Assembly (NCBI GenBank): GCA_903844215.1
Contig: CAIMSP010000012.1
Coordinates: forward strand, 22,471 to 86,470
Direction of reading: 5' to 3'
Length of the DNA: 64,000 nucleotides
Source: an uncultured beta proteobacterium
Lineage (GTDB): Bacteria; Pseudomonadota; Gammaproteobacteria; Burkholderiales; Burkholderiaceae_C
Every line of letters begins with the position of its first letter. Within the stretch, counting starts at the first letter, position 1. The notes under the pieces were generated by a model. It was given only the letters and a program-made list of their open reading frames with translations, was not told the origin of the DNA and did no database searches. A program made the position numbers and the translations under genes. Shown here piece by piece: positions 26,391-37,611 of the stretch.

Positions 26391-27742
26391 AGGCGCAACA
26401 AGTGCTGGCGCAATTCCAGGCCACAGGCAAGGAAACCTCGTTCCACGGTCGCCACATCCAGCCGCAGATCATGGCCGGACTCGACGGCGCCAACTGGCAT
26501 CTGGCGGACTATGAAGCGCGCGGCGGCTATGCGGCCCTGCGCAAGATTCTGGGTCAGGACGGCGCTGCCGCCATGACGCAGGACGAGGTGATCGCCACGG
26601 TCAAGGCCTCGGCGCTGCGCGGTCGTGGCGGTGCGGGCTTTCCCACCGGGCTCAAATGGAGCTTCATGCCGCGAAAGTATGCCGGCGACAAATACCTGGT
26701 CTGCAATTCGGACGAAGGCGAACCCGGAACCTGCAAGGACCGCGACATTCTGCAGTTCAATCCGCACATCGTGATCGAAGGCATGATCATCGCGGCCTAC
26801 GCGATGGGCACGGCCGTAGGCTACAACTACATCCACGGCGAAATATTCCAGACCTACGACCGCTTTGAAGAGGCGCTGCTCGAAGCGCGCGCTGCGGGCC
26901 TGCTGGGCGACAACATCCTGGGCAGCGGATTCAATTTCCAACTGCACGCGGCCCACGGTTTTGGCGCCTACATCTGCGGCGAAGAGACCGCCTTGCTCGA
27001 GTCGCTCGAAGGCAAGAAGGGTCAGCCACGCTACAAGCCGCCGTTCCCGGCCAGCTTTGGCATGTACGGCAAACCCACGACGATCAACAACACGGAAACC
27101 TTTGCCGCCGTTCCCTGGATCATCCGCAACGGTGCGCAGGCCTATCTGGAGTGCGGCAAGCCGAACAACGGCGGCACCAAGATTTTCTCTGTCAGCGGTG
27201 ACGTCGAGCGCCCCGGCAATTACGAAATTCCGATGGGAACGCCGTTTGCCAAGCTGCTCGAACTGGCCGGTGGCGTGCGCGCCGGGCGCCAGCTCAAGGC
27301 GGTGATTCCTGGCGGCTCGTCCTCGCCCATCCTGCCGGCGTCCCTCATCATGGACTGCACCATGGACTACGACTCGATCGCCAAGGCCGGCTCGATGCTG
27401 GGTTCGGGCGCGGTGATCGTGCTCGACGACAGCCGTTGCATGGTCAACAGCCTGAAGCGCCTGAGCTACTTTTACATGCACGAATCCTGCGGCCAGTGCA
27501 CGCCCTGCCGCGAAGGCACGGGCTGGCTGTCGCGCATCGTGGACCGAATCGAGTCCGGCCAGGGCCGGCCCGACGACATGGACCTGCTGGACAACGTGGC
27601 CGAGAACATCATGGGCCGCACGATCTGCGCGCTGGGCGATGCGGCGGCGATGCCGGTGCGCGCCATGATCAAGCATTTCCGACCTGAATTTGAATATCAC
27701 GTAGCGCACAAGACCTGCCAGGTCCGGCCTGCATCTGAGTGA
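26387..27742 (+). CDS. nuoF: NADH-quinone oxidoreductase subunit F (51 kDa)
   Basis: The 451-residue subunit binds NADH, FMN and the 4Fe-4S cluster N3. It shows the glycine-rich nucleotide motif [10 protein letters not shown] near residue 79, [14 protein letters not shown], the second loop [18 protein letters not shown] stretch near 195, and N3 ligands Cys368, Cys371 and Cys374 in [12 protein letters not shown], with a fourth Cys in GRTICALGD. Electrons from NADH enter complex I here. Confidence 0.97.
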   Translation: MKAQQVLAQFQATGKETSFHGRHIQPQIMAGLDGANWHLADYEARGGYAALRKILGQDGAAAMTQDEVIATVKASALRGRGGAGFPTGLKWSFMPRKYAGDKYLVCNSDEGEPGTCKDRDILQFNPHIVIEGMIIAAYAMGTAVGYNYIHGEIFQTYDRFEEALLEARAAGLLGDNILGSGFNFQLHAAHGFGAYICGEETALLESLEGKKGQPRYKPPFPASFGMYGKPTTINNTETFAAVPWIIRNGAQAYLECGKPNNGGTKIFSVSGDVERPGNYEIPMGTPFAKLLELAGGVRAGRQLKAVIPGGSSSPILPASLIMDCTMDYDSIAKAGSMLGSGAVIVLDDSRCMVNSLKRLSYFYMHESCGQCTPCREGTGWLSRIVDRIESGQGRPDDMDLLDNVAENIMGRTICALGDAAAMPVRAMIKHFRPEFEYHVAHKTCQVRPASE

Positions 27743-27752
27743 GCCCTGCACC

Positions 27753-29885
27753 ATGATTGAAATCGAACTCGACGGCAAGAAGGTGGAAGTGGCTGAAGGC
27801 AGCACGGTGATGCATGCGGCCGAAAAAGTCGGCACCTACATCCCGCACTTTTGCTACCACAAGAAGCTCAGCATCGCGGCCAGTTGCCGCATGTGCCTGG
27901 TGGACATCGAAAAGGCGCCCAAGCCCATGCCGGCCTGCGCCACCCCGGTGGCCCAGGGCATGATCGTTCGCACGCGCAGCGAAAAAGCCATCAAGGCGCA
28001 GCAGTCGGTGATGGAGTTTTTGCTCATCAACCACCCGCTGGATTGCCCGATTTGCGACCAGGGCGGCGAATGCCAGTTGCAGGATCTGGCCGTGGGTTAT
28101 GGCGGGACGAAGTCGCGCTACGAGGAAGAAAAACGTGTGGTCTTGCCCAAAGAGGTGGGCCCGCTGATCTCCATGCAGGAGATGAGCCGCTGCATCCACT
28201 GCACGCGCTGCGTTCGCTTTGGCCAGGAAATGGCCGGCGTGATGGAGTTGGGCCTGTCCCATCGCGGCGAACACGCCGAAATCGAAACCTTCGTGGGCCA
28301 CAGCGTGGACTCGGAGCTCTCGGGCAACATGATTGACCTGTGCCCGGTGGGCGCCATCACCAGCAAACCATTTCGCTACAGCGCCCGCACCTGGGAGCTG
28401 TCGCGCCGCAAGTCGATCAGCCCGCATGACTCGACCGGCGCCAACCTGATCGTTCAGGTCAAGAACGGCAAGGTGATGCGCGTCGTGCCACTGGAAAACG
28501 AAGCCGTGAATGAATGCTGGATCGCCGACCGCGACCGCTTCTCCTACGAGGCGCTGAATTCGGAGCAGCGCCTGACCGCGCCCATGCTCAAGCAAGGCGG
28601 TGAGTGGAAGACCGTGGACTGGCAGACGGCGCTGGAATACGTCGCCAACGGCCTGACGCAGGTGTTGGCCGAGCACGGCCCGGCCAGCATCGGCCTGCTG
28701 GCTAGCCCGCACAGCACACTGGAAGAACTGCATCTGGCCGGCACGCTGATGAGGGGCCTGGGCTCGAACAACATCGATTCGCGCCTGCGTCATGCCGAAT
28801 TTGCACCGGCACAAGGCGTGCACTACCTGGGCACGTCGATTGCTGCGCTGTCGGAACTGCAAAGCGTGCTGGTCGTGGGCTCGAACCTGCGCAAGGACCA
28901 CCCCTTGTTTGCGCAAAGAATTCGCCAGGCGGCGCGCAAGGGCTGCATCGTGAGTTCGCTGCAAGAGCAAGCGCCCGACTGGGCCCTGCCGGTGAAGAAC
29001 AGTCTGCTGGCTGACGCCACTGTCTGGGTGCAGGCGCTGGCCGATGTGGCCGCTGCCGTGGCGGCCGAAAAGAATGTGGCAGCGCCCGCTGCCGGCACGG
29101 TGACGGCGCTGGCCAAGGCCATCGCTCAGTCGCTGCTCACCGGCGAGCGCAAGGCGGTGCTGTTGGGCAACGCGGCCGCACACCACGCCAAGGCTTCGAG
29201 CCTGCTGGCTTTGGCGAACTGGATTGGTGAACAAACCGGCGCCAGCGTGGGCTATCTGACGCAAGCCGCGAACACCGTGGGTGCGCAGTTGGCGGGCGCG
29301 CTTCCCGGCGCCGCTGGCCTGAATGCCGCGCAGATGCTCGCTGGCGGCCTCAAGGCCGTGATCCTGCTGAACAATGAACCCGAGTTTGACAGCGCGGTCG
29401 GTGCCAAGGCGCGCGCCGGTTTGTCGACCGCAGACATGGTGGTGAGCCTGAGTCCGTTCCAGGCGAACATGGATCTGGCCGACGTGCTGCTGCCGATCGC
29501 GCCGTTCAGCGAAACCTCGGGCAGCTTCATCAACGCCGAAGGCCGGCTGCAAAGCTTTCACGCCGTGGTCAAGCCTTTGGCCGAGACCCGGCCTGCCTGG
29601 AAAGTGCTGCGCGTGCTGGCCAATCTGCTGGACGTGGAAGGTTTTGAGTTCGATTCCTCGCAGCAGGTGTTGCTCGCGCTACCGGGCCTGCAGGCCTCGC
29701 CGCAAGGGCCGCTGGTGGACGCGGGACGATTGAGTAATGCCACACGCGCCGCCATTGACCTGGCTCCAGCGCAGAGCAAACCCGTGAGCGCGGCGATCTA
29801 TCAGCTCGATGGACTGGTGCGACGCGCCAGTTCACTGCAAATGACGGCTGACGCCAAACTCACAGCGCAAGAGGTGGTTGCATGA
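27753..29885 (+). CDS. nuoG: NADH-quinone oxidoreductase subunit G (75 kDa)
   Basis: The 710-residue subunit resembles the mitochondrial 75-kDa form and is shorter than the roughly 900-residue E. coli NuoG. The N-terminal 2Fe-2S ferredoxin ligands lie in [16 protein letters not shown] and CATPV; the His-plus-Cys N5 cluster is in [19 protein letters not shown]4 ligands are in [10 protein letters not shown] and CPVGAI. A molybdopterin oxidoreductase-like domain without catalytic role follows. The final bases overlap nuoH by four. Confidence 0.96.
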   Translation: MIEIELDGKKVEVAEGSTVMHAAEKVGTYIPHFCYHKKLSIAASCRMCLVDIEKAPKPMPACATPVAQGMIVRTRSEKAIKAQQSVMEFLLINHPLDCPICDQGGECQLQDLAVGYGGTKSRYEEEKRVVLPKEVGPLISMQEMSRCIHCTRCVRFGQEMAGVMELGLSHRGEHAEIETFVGHSVDSELSGNMIDLCPVGAITSKPFRYSARTWELSRRKSISPHDSTGANLIVQVKNGKVMRVVPLENEAVNECWIADRDRFSYEALNSEQRLTAPMLKQGGEWKTVDWQTALEYVANGLTQVLAEHGPASIGLLASPHSTLEELHLAGTLMRGLGSNNIDSRLRHAEFAPAQGVHYLGTSIAALSELQSVLVVGSNLRKDHPLFAQRIRQAARKGCIVSSLQEQAPDWALPVKNSLLADATVWVQALADVAAAVAAEKNVAAPAAGTVTALAKAIAQSLLTGERKAVLLGNAAAHHAKASSLLALANWIGEQTGASVGYLTQAANTVGAQLAGALPGAAGLNAAQMLAGGLKAVILLNNEPEFDSAVGAKARAGLSTADMVVSLSPFQANMDLADVLLPIAPFSETSGSFINAEGRLQSFHAVVKPLAETRPAWKVLRVLANLLDVEGFEFDSSQQVLLALPGLQASPQGPLVDAGRLSNATRAAIDLAPAQSKPVSAAIYQLDGLVRRASSLQMTADAKLTAQEVVA

Positions 29886-30958
29886 TTGACGCGATTTTCA
29901 ACTACGGCCAGGGACTGCTGGGCGCATCCTGGTGGACCGGCCTGGCGTGGCCGGTGGCCTGGGCGCTGATCAAGATCGTCGTGGTCCTGATGCCGCTGAT
30001 GGGCATCGTGGCCTATACGACGCTGTGGGAGCGCAAGCTGCTGGGCTGGGTGCAAATCCGCCTGGGCCCGAACCGCGTCGGTCCCTGGGGCCTGCTGCAA
30101 CCCATGGCCGACGCCATGAAGTTGATGACCAAGGAAATTCTGGTTCCGGCCAAGTCAAACAAAGTGCTGTTTCTGATGGGACCGGTCATGACCATCATGC
30201 CGGCGCTGGCGGCCTGGGCGGTCGTGCCTTTCGGTCCGGACCTGGCCTTGTCCAACATCAACGCCGGCTTGCTGTTCGTGATGGCGATTGCCTCGCTCGA
30301 AGTCTATGGCGTGATCATTTCGGGCTGGGCCTCGAATTCCAAATACGCCTTTCTCGGCGCGCTGCGCGCCTCGGCGCAAATGGTGAGCTACGAGTTGGCC
30401 ATGGGCTTTTGCCTGGTGATCGTACTCATGGTGTCGGCCAGCTTGAACCTGACCGACATCGTGCTGGGCCAGGCCAAGGGCATGTTTGCCGACCGCGGTC
30501 TGGGATTCCTGTCCTGGAACTGGCTGCCGCTGCTGCCGATCTTCTTTGTCTATTTCATCTCGGGTTTGGCAGAAACGAATCGGCTGCCTTTTGACGTGAT
30601 CGAAGGTGAGTCGGAGATCGTTGCCGGCCACATGGTGGAGTACTCCGGCATGTCTTGGGCCATGTTCCAGTTGGCGGAGTACGCCAATATCTGGATGATT
30701 TCGATCCTCTCGACCATCATGTTCCTGGGTGGCTGGCTGTCGCCCGTGGGCTTCCTCGACTGGATTCCGGGCTGGATCTGGCTGGGCTTGAAAGCCTCGT
30801 TCGTGATGACCCTGTTCATCTGGGTGCGGGTCACGTTTCCGCGGTTCCGCTATGACCAGATCATGCGCCTGGGTTGGAAGATATTCATCCCCGTGACCCT
30901 GGTGTGGCTGTTGCTGGTGGCGATCTGGATGCAGACCCCCTGGAATATTTGGAAATAA
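29882..30958 (+). CDS. nuoH: NADH-quinone oxidoreductase subunit H
   Basis: The 358-residue membrane subunit has eight or more helices and the conserved loops [22 protein letters not shown] and [27 protein letters not shown] that line the quinone channel between the arms. It overlaps nuoG by four bases and precedes nuoI by 12. Confidence 0.97.
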   Translation: MIDAIFNYGQGLLGASWWTGLAWPVAWALIKIVVVLMPLMGIVAYTTLWERKLLGWVQIRLGPNRVGPWGLLQPMADAMKLMTKEILVPAKSNKVLFLMGPVMTIMPALAAWAVVPFGPDLALSNINAGLLFVMAIASLEVYGVIISGWASNSKYAFLGALRASAQMVSYELAMGFCLVIVLMVSASLNLTDIVLGQAKGMFADRGLGFLSWNWLPLLPIFFVYFISGLAETNRLPFDVIEGESEIVAGHMVEYSGMSWAMFQLAEYANIWMISILSTIMFLGGWLSPVGFLDWIPGWIWLGLKASFVMTLFIWVRVTFPRFRYDQIMRLGWKIFIPVTLVWLLLVAIWMQTPWNIWK

Positions 30959-30970
30959 TTCGAGCCGTCT

Positions 30971-31504
30971 ATGTCTACCCCAACCACCCGTGCCATGGCC
31001 ACTCGCGTCGAGCCCGACTTCTCGCTGAAAGACTTTCTCTCCAGCTTTTTGCTGGCCGAGTTCTTCAAGGGAATGTTGCTCACCGGAAAATATGCCTTCC
31101 GTAGCAAGATCACGCTCGAGTACCCGGAAGAGAAGACACCGCTGTCGCCCCGCTTTCGTGGTCTGCACGCGCTGCGTCGCTACGAAAACGGCGAGGAGCG
31201 CTGCATTGCCTGCAAGCTGTGTGAAGCAGTCTGCCCGGCGATGGCGATCACCATCGAGTCCGAGGAGCGCGCCGACGGAACGCGGCGCACGACACGCTAT
31301 GACATCGACCTGAACAAATGCATTTTTTGCGGATTCTGCGAGGAAAGCTGCCCGGTGGACTCGATCGTGGAAACCCACATCCTGGAGTACCACGGCGAGT
31401 CCCGCAGCGATCTGTATTTCACCAAAGAAATGTTGCTCGCGGTGGGTGATCGCTATGAACCCCAGATTGCGGCGGCCCGGGCGGCTGACGCCAAGTACCG
31501 CTGA
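30971..31504 (+). CDS. nuoI: NADH-quinone oxidoreductase subunit I (two 4Fe-4S)
   Basis: The 177-residue protein is an 8Fe ferredoxin-type subunit with clusters N6a and N6b. Ligands are Cys78, 81, 84, 88 ([12 protein letters not shown]) and Cys117, 120, 123, 127 ([12 protein letters not shown]). The N-terminus is about 8 residues longer than a second in-frame ATG at 30995 would give; either start is possible. Confidence 0.96.
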   Translation: MSTPTTRAMATRVEPDFSLKDFLSSFLLAEFFKGMLLTGKYAFRSKITLEYPEEKTPLSPRFRGLHALRRYENGEERCIACKLCEAVCPAMAITIESEERADGTRRTTRYDIDLNKCIFCGFCEESCPVDSIVETHILEYHGESRSDLYFTKEMLLAVGDRYEPQIAAARAADAKYR

Positions 31505-31550
31505 GCGTCGCCCAGCCAATTAACCCAGAACACCGAAAAAGAAACGACAC

Positions 31551-32222
31551 ATGGACGTCAAAACAGGTCTCTTCTATTTCTTTTCGATCGTGCTGTTGTT
31601 CGCCGCATTCCGGGTGATCACGGCGCGCAATCCGGTCTACGCCGTGCTCTATCTGGTGCTGGCTTTCTTCCAGGCCTCGGCCTTGTGGATCCTGCTGCAG
31701 GCGGAGTTTTTGGCGATCGCCCTGGTGCTGGTCTACGTGGGGGCGGTGATGGTGCTGTTCCTGTTCGTGGTGATGATGCTGGACATCGATGTGGACAGTC
31801 TGCGTGAAGGCTTCTGGAAGCACTTCCCGCTGGCCGCCGCCGTGGGCGTGCTGATCGCGCTGGAAATGGCTGCGGTCCTGATGGGCGGCTTTCGCATCGC
31901 CGAGGAGCCCAAGACCGTGGCGTTGCTGGGGCAGGCTGCGCGCCAGTATTCCAACACCCGCGAATTGGGCAAGCTGCTGTATTCGCAGTACCAGTACCCG
32001 CTTGAAATCGCGGCCATGATCTTGTTGGTGGCCATCATCGCCGCCATTGCCTTGACGCTGCGCCAGCGCAAGGACGTCAAGTATGTGAATCCGGCGGATC
32101 AGGTGCGAGCCCGATCCAAGGACCGATTGGAAGTGGTGAAGATGGACGCGACGCAGCCCTATGCCGCGCACGACGCCGCGCAGGCCGCTGCAGCCGATGC
32201 AGGTTCGGAGAAACAGGCATGA
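31551..32222 (+). CDS. nuoJ: NADH-quinone oxidoreductase subunit J
   Basis: The 223-residue protein has five predicted helices and the conserved [20 protein letters not shown] and [17 protein letters not shown] stretches, the latter containing the pi-bulge helix region. The hydrophilic C-terminus is typical. The gap before it (46 bases) is the largest inside the operon. It overlaps nuoK by four bases. Confidence 0.95.
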   Translation: MDVKTGLFYFFSIVLLFAAFRVITARNPVYAVLYLVLAFFQASALWILLQAEFLAIALVLVYVGAVMVLFLFVVMMLDIDVDSLREGFWKHFPLAAAVGVLIALEMAAVLMGGFRIAEEPKTVALLGQAARQYSNTRELGKLLYSQYQYPLEIAAMILLVAIIAAIALTLRQRKDVKYVNPADQVRARSKDRLEVVKMDATQPYAAHDAAQAAAADAGSEKQA

Positions 32223-32527
32223 ACATCACGTTGGGTCACTTTCTTTCCCTGGGCGCCATGCTGTTTGCCCTGTCCGTCATCGGCATCTTCCTGAACCGCA
32301 AAAACCTCATCGTGCTGCTCATGGCGATCGAGCTCATGCTGCTCGCGGTGAACATGAATTTCGTCGCGTTTTCGCATTACCTGGGCGACTTGAACGGCCA
32401 GGTGTTCGTGTTCTTCATTCTGACCGTGGCTGCGGCCGAGTCAGCCATTGGTCTGGCCATTCTGGTGCTGCTGTTCCGTAACAAGTCCAGCATCAATGTG
32501 GACGAGTTGAATTCGTTGAAGGGTTAA
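32219..32527 (+). CDS. nuoK: NADH-quinone oxidoreductase subunit K
   Basis: The 102-residue MrpC-like subunit has three helices and the two membrane glutamates needed for proton transfer (in [16 protein letters not shown] and [18 protein letters not shown]). It lies 5 bases before nuoL. Confidence 0.96.
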   Translation: MNITLGHFLSLGAMLFALSVIGIFLNRKNLIVLLMAIELMLLAVNMNFVAFSHYLGDLNGQVFVFFILTVAAAESAIGLAILVLLFRNKSSINVDELNSLKG

Positions 32528-32532
32528 TCAAA

Positions 32533-34599
32533 ATGAGTCAAACCCTTTCCGCTGCGAGCCTGCTGACGGTCGCCTTGGCCCCGCTGGCGGGCGCTGTTCT
32601 GGCGGGTGTGTTCGGTACCCAATTTGGCGGCAACCTGATCGGCCGGCGGCTGACGCATACGATTGCGATTTCGGGCGTGCTGCTGGCCTTCATTCTTTCC
32701 GCCATGACGCTCAACAGCGTGCTCGCGGGCGCCCGCTTCAACGAGACCTTGTACACCTGGATGGTGGTCGGCAACCTGCGCATGGAGGTGGGCTTCCTGA
32801 TCGACGGCTTGACGGCGATGATGATGTGCGTCGTCACCTTCGTCTCGCTCATGGTGCACATCTACACCGTGGGCTACATGGAAGAGGACGAGGGCTACAA
32901 CCGTTTCTTCTCCTATATCTCGCTGTTCACGTTCTCGATGCTGATGCTGGTGATGAGCAACAACCTGCTGCAGTTGTTCTTTGGCTGGGAGGCCGTGGGC
33001 CTGGTGTCCTACCTGCTGATCGGTTTTTGGTTCAACAAGCCCAGCGCGATTTTCGCCAACATGAAGGCCTTCCTGGTGAACCGCGTCGGCGACTTCGGTT
33101 TTATTCTGGGCATCGGCTTGCTCGCGGCCTACGGCGGCAGCCTGAATTACAGCCAGGTGTTCGCGCATTCGGCGGATCTGGCCAAGCTCACGTTTCCCGG
33201 CACCGACTGGATGTTGATCACCGTCGTCTGCATCTGTTTGTTCATCGGCGCCATGGGCAAGAGCGCGCAGTTTCCACTGCACGTCTGGCTGCCGGATTCG
33301 ATGGAAGGCCCGACCCCGATCTCGGCGCTGATCCACGCTGCCACCATGGTCACGGCCGGCATCTTCATGGTGGCGCGCATGTCGCCGCTGTTCGAGTTGA
33401 GCGAGACCGCGCTCAACTTCGTCATGGTGATCGGCGCCATCACGGCGCTGTTCATGGGCTTCCTGGGCATCATCCAAAACGACATCAAGCGCATCGTCGC
33501 CTACTCCACGCTGTCGCAACTGGGCTATATGACGGTGGCGCTGGGCGCCTCGGCCTACTCGGTGGCGGTGTTCCACCTGATGACGCACGCGTTCTTCAAG
33601 GCGCTGTTGTTCCTCGCCGCGGGCTCGGTCATCATGGGTCTGCACCACAACCAGGACATCCGCTGGATGGGCGGCGTGCGCAAGTACATGCCCATCACCT
33701 GGATCACTTCGCTGCTGGGTTCCTTGGCGCTGATCGGCACGCCTTTCTTCGCCGGCTTCTATTCCAAGGACAGCATCATTGAGGCGGTGCACGCGAGCCA
33801 TCTGCCAGGCGCGGGGTTTGCCAGCTTTGCCGTGCTCGCCGGTGTGTTTGTCACGGCCTTCTACTCCTTCCGCCTGTATTTCCTGGTGTTCCATGGCAAG
33901 GAGCGCTACGACCAGAACCCGGACGCGCACCACGCCGACGCGCACGCTGACCACCACGCCGCACACGACGAGCATCCGCACGAATCGCCCTGGGTGGTGA
34001 CGGTGCCGCTGGTGTTGCTGGCGATTCCCTCGGTGCTGATCGGCTACATGACGATCGGTCCGATGCTGTTCGGTGAGTTCTTCAAGGACTCGATCTTCAT
34101 CGACCTGGCGCGTCACGCCGGCATGAAGGAACTGGAAGAGGGTTTCCACGGACCGGTGCAGATGGCCGTCCATGCCTTCAAGACCCTGCCTTTCTGGCTG
34201 GCGCTGGCCGGTGTGGCCACGTCCTACTACATGTACATGGTGAACCCGGCCCTGCCCGCTGCCATTAAGCGCAACTGCATGCCGATCTACACGCTGCTGG
34301 AGAACAAGTACTACCTCGACTGGTTCAACGAAAACGTGCTGGCGCGCGGCGCGCGCGCGCTCGGCACCGGCCTGTGGAAGCGTGGCGACCAGGCCGTGAT
34401 CGACGGTTTCTTGGTCAACGGATCATGGAAGCTTGTGGCACGACTGGCGGGCACAGTGCGCCGGGTGCAAACAGGCTATCTCTACCACTATGCCCTGGCC
34501 ATGGCGGCGGGTGTGCTGTTGCTGATGACGTACTTCGTCACCTGGCCAGCGGTATCGCCGGTGGTCGTTCCAGTGGTGCGTGCATTGCTCGGCAAATAA
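32533..34599 (+). CDS. nuoL: NADH-quinone oxidoreductase subunit L (antiporter-like)
   Basis: The 688-residue distal antiporter-like subunit includes FFGWEAVGLVSYLLIGFW, GAMGKSAQFPLHVWLPDSMEGPTPISALIHAATMVTAG and the C-terminal transverse helix. Membrane Lys/Glu residues for proton pumping are present in these segments. A His-rich loop of about 19 residues (466-484, eight His) lies before the late helices; shorter His-containing loops are common here. It is complete. Confidence 0.96.
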   Translation: MSQTLSAASLLTVALAPLAGAVLAGVFGTQFGGNLIGRRLTHTIAISGVLLAFILSAMTLNSVLAGARFNETLYTWMVVGNLRMEVGFLIDGLTAMMMCVVTFVSLMVHIYTVGYMEEDEGYNRFFSYISLFTFSMLMLVMSNNLLQLFFGWEAVGLVSYLLIGFWFNKPSAIFANMKAFLVNRVGDFGFILGIGLLAAYGGSLNYSQVFAHSADLAKLTFPGTDWMLITVVCICLFIGAMGKSAQFPLHVWLPDSMEGPTPISALIHAATMVTAGIFMVARMSPLFELSETALNFVMVIGAITALFMGFLGIIQNDIKRIVAYSTLSQLGYMTVALGASAYSVAVFHLMTHAFFKALLFLAAGSVIMGLHHNQDIRWMGGVRKYMPITWITSLLGSLALIGTPFFAGFYSKDSIIEAVHASHLPGAGFASFAVLAGVFVTAFYSFRLYFLVFHGKERYDQNPDAHHADAHADHHAAHDEHPHESPWVVTVPLVLLAIPSVLIGYMTIGPMLFGEFFKDSIFIDLARHAGMKELEEGFHGPVQMAVHAFKTLPFWLALAGVATSYYMYMVNPALPAAIKRNCMPIYTLLENKYYLDWFNENVLARGARALGTGLWKRGDQAVIDGFLVNGSWKLVARLAGTVRRVQTGYLYHYALAMAAGVLLLMTYFVTWPAVSPVVVPVVRALLGK

Positions 34600-34612
34600 G
34601 GAGAAAAAGAAT

Positions 34613-36088
34613 ATGGGATTGTTGAGCCTTGCCATCTGGACGCCGATTTTCTTTGGCGTCGTGTTGCTGGTCTTTCTACGCGACGATCAAGCGCGCGCGG
34701 TGCGCTGGATTGCACTGTTTGGATCTGTCATCAGCCTGGCTGTGACCCTGCCTTTATACGGCGGTTTCCAGTTGGGCACGTCGGCCATGCAGTTCATGGA
34801 AAACGGCGTCTGGATCGAGCGCTTCCACGTGAATTACCACCTGGGCGTGGACGGCATTTCCCTCTGGTTCGTGCTGCTCACGGCGTTCATCAACCTGGTG
34901 GTGGTGATCGCCTCGTGGGAGTCGATCACGCGCCGCGTGAACCAATACATGGGCGCCTTCCTGATTCTCAGCGGTCTGATGATCGGTGTCTTCTGCGCCA
35001 TCGACGGCATGCTGTTCTACGTCTTCTTTGAAGCCACGCTGATCCCGATGTACCTGATCATCGGCATCTGGGGCGGTCCGAACAAGATTTACGCGGCCTT
35101 CAAGTTCTTCCTCTACACCTTGCTCGGCTCCTTGCTGATGCTGATCGCGCTGATCTACCTGTACACCAAGTCCGGCGGCAGCTTTGATCTGGCGGTGTGG
35201 CAGAAGATGCCGCTGGGATCGACCGCGCAAACGCTGTTGTTCTTTGCCTTCTTCGCCGCCTTCGCGGTCAAGGTGCCGATGTGGCCGGTGCACACCTGGC
35301 TGCCCGACGTGCACGTCGAGGCGCCCACCGGTGGCTCGGCCGTGCTGGCCGCCATCATGCTCAAGCTGGGCGCCTACGGTTTTCTGCGCTTCTCGCTGCC
35401 GATCGCACCGGATGCGGCGCACGAGTGGTCCGGTTTCATGATCGCGCTGTCGCTGATCGCCGTGGTTTATGTCGGCCTGGTGGCCATGGTGCAGCAGGAC
35501 ATGAAGAAGCTGGTGGCCTATTCGTCGGTGGCGCACATGGGCTTCGTGACGCTGGGCTTCTTCATCTTCAACGACCTGGGCATGGCCGGCGGTGTGGTGC
35601 AGATGATTGCCCACGGCTTCGTCTCCGCCGCCATGTTCCTGAGCATCGGCGTGCTGTACGACCGCATGCACTCACGCGAGATCGCCAGCTACGGCGGCGT
35701 GGTCAACACCATGCCCAAGTTCACCGCCTTTGCCCTGCTGTTTGCCATGGCCAATTGCGGCTTGCCGGGAACGGCCGGCTTCGTGGGTGAGTGGATGGTG
35801 ATTCTGGGTGCGATCCGCGCCAACTTCTGGCTCGGCTTTGCCGCCGCGTCCGCGCTGATCTTTGGTGCCGCCTATACCCTGTGGATGTTCAAGCGGGTTT
35901 ACCTGGGCCCGGTGGGCAATGCCAAGGTCAAGGCGCTGAACGACATCAATGCGCGCGAGTTCTTGGTGATGGCGCTGCTGGCTGTGACGGTGCTGTACAT
36001 GGGCCTGTACCCCAAGCCCTTGACCGATGTGATGAACACCTCGGTCGTGGATTTGCTCAAGCACGTCGCGATATCCAAACTGATTTAA
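34613..36088 (+). CDS. nuoM: NADH-quinone oxidoreductase subunit M (antiporter-like)
   Basis: The 491-residue antiporter-like subunit shows YHLGVDGISLWFVLLT, FFEATLIPMYLIIGIWGG and FAVKVPMWPVHTWLPDVHVEAPTGGS, with the conserved Glu and Lys of the proton path. An AAGGAG ribosome site precedes the ATG at 34613, which is why this start was preferred over the longer frame. Confidence 0.96.
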   Translation: MGLLSLAIWTPIFFGVVLLVFLRDDQARAVRWIALFGSVISLAVTLPLYGGFQLGTSAMQFMENGVWIERFHVNYHLGVDGISLWFVLLTAFINLVVVIASWESITRRVNQYMGAFLILSGLMIGVFCAIDGMLFYVFFEATLIPMYLIIGIWGGPNKIYAAFKFFLYTLLGSLLMLIALIYLYTKSGGSFDLAVWQKMPLGSTAQTLLFFAFFAAFAVKVPMWPVHTWLPDVHVEAPTGGSAVLAAIMLKLGAYGFLRFSLPIAPDAAHEWSGFMIALSLIAVVYVGLVAMVQQDMKKLVAYSSVAHMGFVTLGFFIFNDLGMAGGVVQMIAHGFVSAAMFLSIGVLYDRMHSREIASYGGVVNTMPKFTAFALLFAMANCGLPGTAGFVGEWMVILGAIRANFWLGFAAASALIFGAAYTLWMFKRVYLGPVGNAKVKALNDINAREFLVMALLAVTVLYMGLYPKPLTDVMNTSVVDLLKHVAISKLI

Positions 36089-36098
36089 GAGTATTCCC

Positions 36099-37586
36099 AT
36101 GATTGACAAACTCAGCTGGATCTCGGTTTACCCGGAAATCATTCTGGGCGTGATGGCTTGCGCCATTGCCCTGCTCGACCTTGGCGTCAAGGGCGCGCAG
36201 CGCACCGCCACCTACGTGATGACGCTGCTGACGCTGGGCGTCGTGGCAGCGATGCAATATTTCTACGCGCTCGGCGACAACACGATCTACGGATTTGGCA
36301 ACATGGTGGTGAGCGACCCCATGGGCAACTGGCTCAAGTTCTTTGCCGCGATCGCGATGATGGTCACGCTGGTCTATGGCCGCCCGTACGCGGCGGCGCG
36401 CGGCATGCTGCGCGGCGGCGAGATGTTCACGCTCAGCCTGTTTTCGCTGCTGGGCATGTTTGTCATGATCTCGGGCAACAATTTCTTGGTGATCTACCTG
36501 GGCCTGGAACTGCTCACGCTGTCGAGCTACGCCCTGGTGGCGCTGCGCCGCGACGACGCGACCGCGACCGAGGCGTCGATGAAGTATTTCGTGCTCGGCG
36601 CCATGGCCAGCGGCTTCTTGCTGTACGGCATTTCCATGTTGTACGGCGCGACCGGTTCGCTCGACATCGGCGCGGTGTTCCAGGCGGTCAACTCGGGCCA
36701 GGTCAAGCACCAGGTGCTGGTGTTCGGTCTGGTGTTCATCGTCGCTGGTCTGGGTTTCAAGCTCGGCGTGGTGCCGTTTCACATGTGGATCCCGGACGTT
36801 TACCAGGGTGCTCCGACCTCGGTCACGCTGCTCATCGGCGGCGCGCCCAAGCTGGCGGCCTTTGCCATCACGATGCGCCTGCTGGTGGAGGGTTTGTTGC
36901 CGCTGGCGGTGGACTGGCAGCAGATGCTGGCCGTGTTGTCCGTGGGCTCCTTGCTGGTGGGTAATCTGGCGGCCATCGCCCAGACCAATCTCAAGCGCAT
37001 GCTGGCTTTCTCCACCATTTCTCAAATGGGCTTTGTGCTGCTGGGCCTGCTGGCTGGCGTCGTCAACGGCAATACGCTGTCGGTGCCAAACGCCTACAGC
37101 TCGTCCATGTTCTACGTGCTGACCTATGTGCTCACCACGCTGGCCAGCTTTGGCGTCATCATGCTGCTGTCGCGCGAGGGCTTCGAGAGCGAAGAGATCG
37201 CCGATTTCGCCGGTCTGAACGAACGCAGCCCGCTGTACGCCGGCGTGATGGCGATCTGCATGTTCTCCCTGGCGGGCGTTCCGCCCCTGGTCGGTTTCTA
37301 CGCCAAGCTGTCGGTGCTGCAGGCGCTGATCTCCTCGGGCCAGACCGCCTACATCGTGCTGGCGCTGTTCGCCGTGATGATGTCCTTGATCGGCGCTTTC
37401 TACTATCTGCGCGTGGTCAAGGTGATGTACTTCGACAAAGGCACGTCCAGCGCGCCGATCACCGCCGCCATGGATGTGCGTGCGGTGCTGTCCGTCAACG
37501 GTCTGATGGTGCTGGTGCTGGGCATCTTTCCGGGTGCGCTCATGGCCCTGTGCGCCCGTGCCATCGTCAAGATGCTGACGACCTGA
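36099..37586 (+). CDS. nuoN: NADH-quinone oxidoreductase subunit N (antiporter-like)
   Basis: The 495-residue antiporter-like subunit contains YLGLELLTLSSYALVALRRDD and GLGFKLGVVPFHMWIPDVYQGAPTSVTLLI. It closes the operon, so all 14 subunits A-N are present in canonical order and complex I should be complete. No terminator was seen; a DUF1178 gene follows after 25 bases and may be cotranscribed. Confidence 0.96.
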   Translation: MIDKLSWISVYPEIILGVMACAIALLDLGVKGAQRTATYVMTLLTLGVVAAMQYFYALGDNTIYGFGNMVVSDPMGNWLKFFAAIAMMVTLVYGRPYAAARGMLRGGEMFTLSLFSLLGMFVMISGNNFLVIYLGLELLTLSSYALVALRRDDATATEASMKYFVLGAMASGFLLYGISMLYGATGSLDIGAVFQAVNSGQVKHQVLVFGLVFIVAGLGFKLGVVPFHMWIPDVYQGAPTSVTLLIGGAPKLAAFAITMRLLVEGLLPLAVDWQQMLAVLSVGSLLVGNLAAIAQTNLKRMLAFSTISQMGFVLLGLLAGVVNGNTLSVPNAYSSSMFYVLTYVLTTLASFGVIMLLSREGFESEEIADFAGLNERSPLYAGVMAICMFSLAGVPPLVGFYAKLSVLQALISSGQTAYIVLALFAVMMSLIGAFYYLRVVKVMYFDKGTSSAPITAAMDVRAVLSVNGLMVLVLGIFPGALMALCARAIVKMLTT

Positions 37587-37611
37587 AGCCTGAGTTGAAC
37601 GGGGTAGGCCC

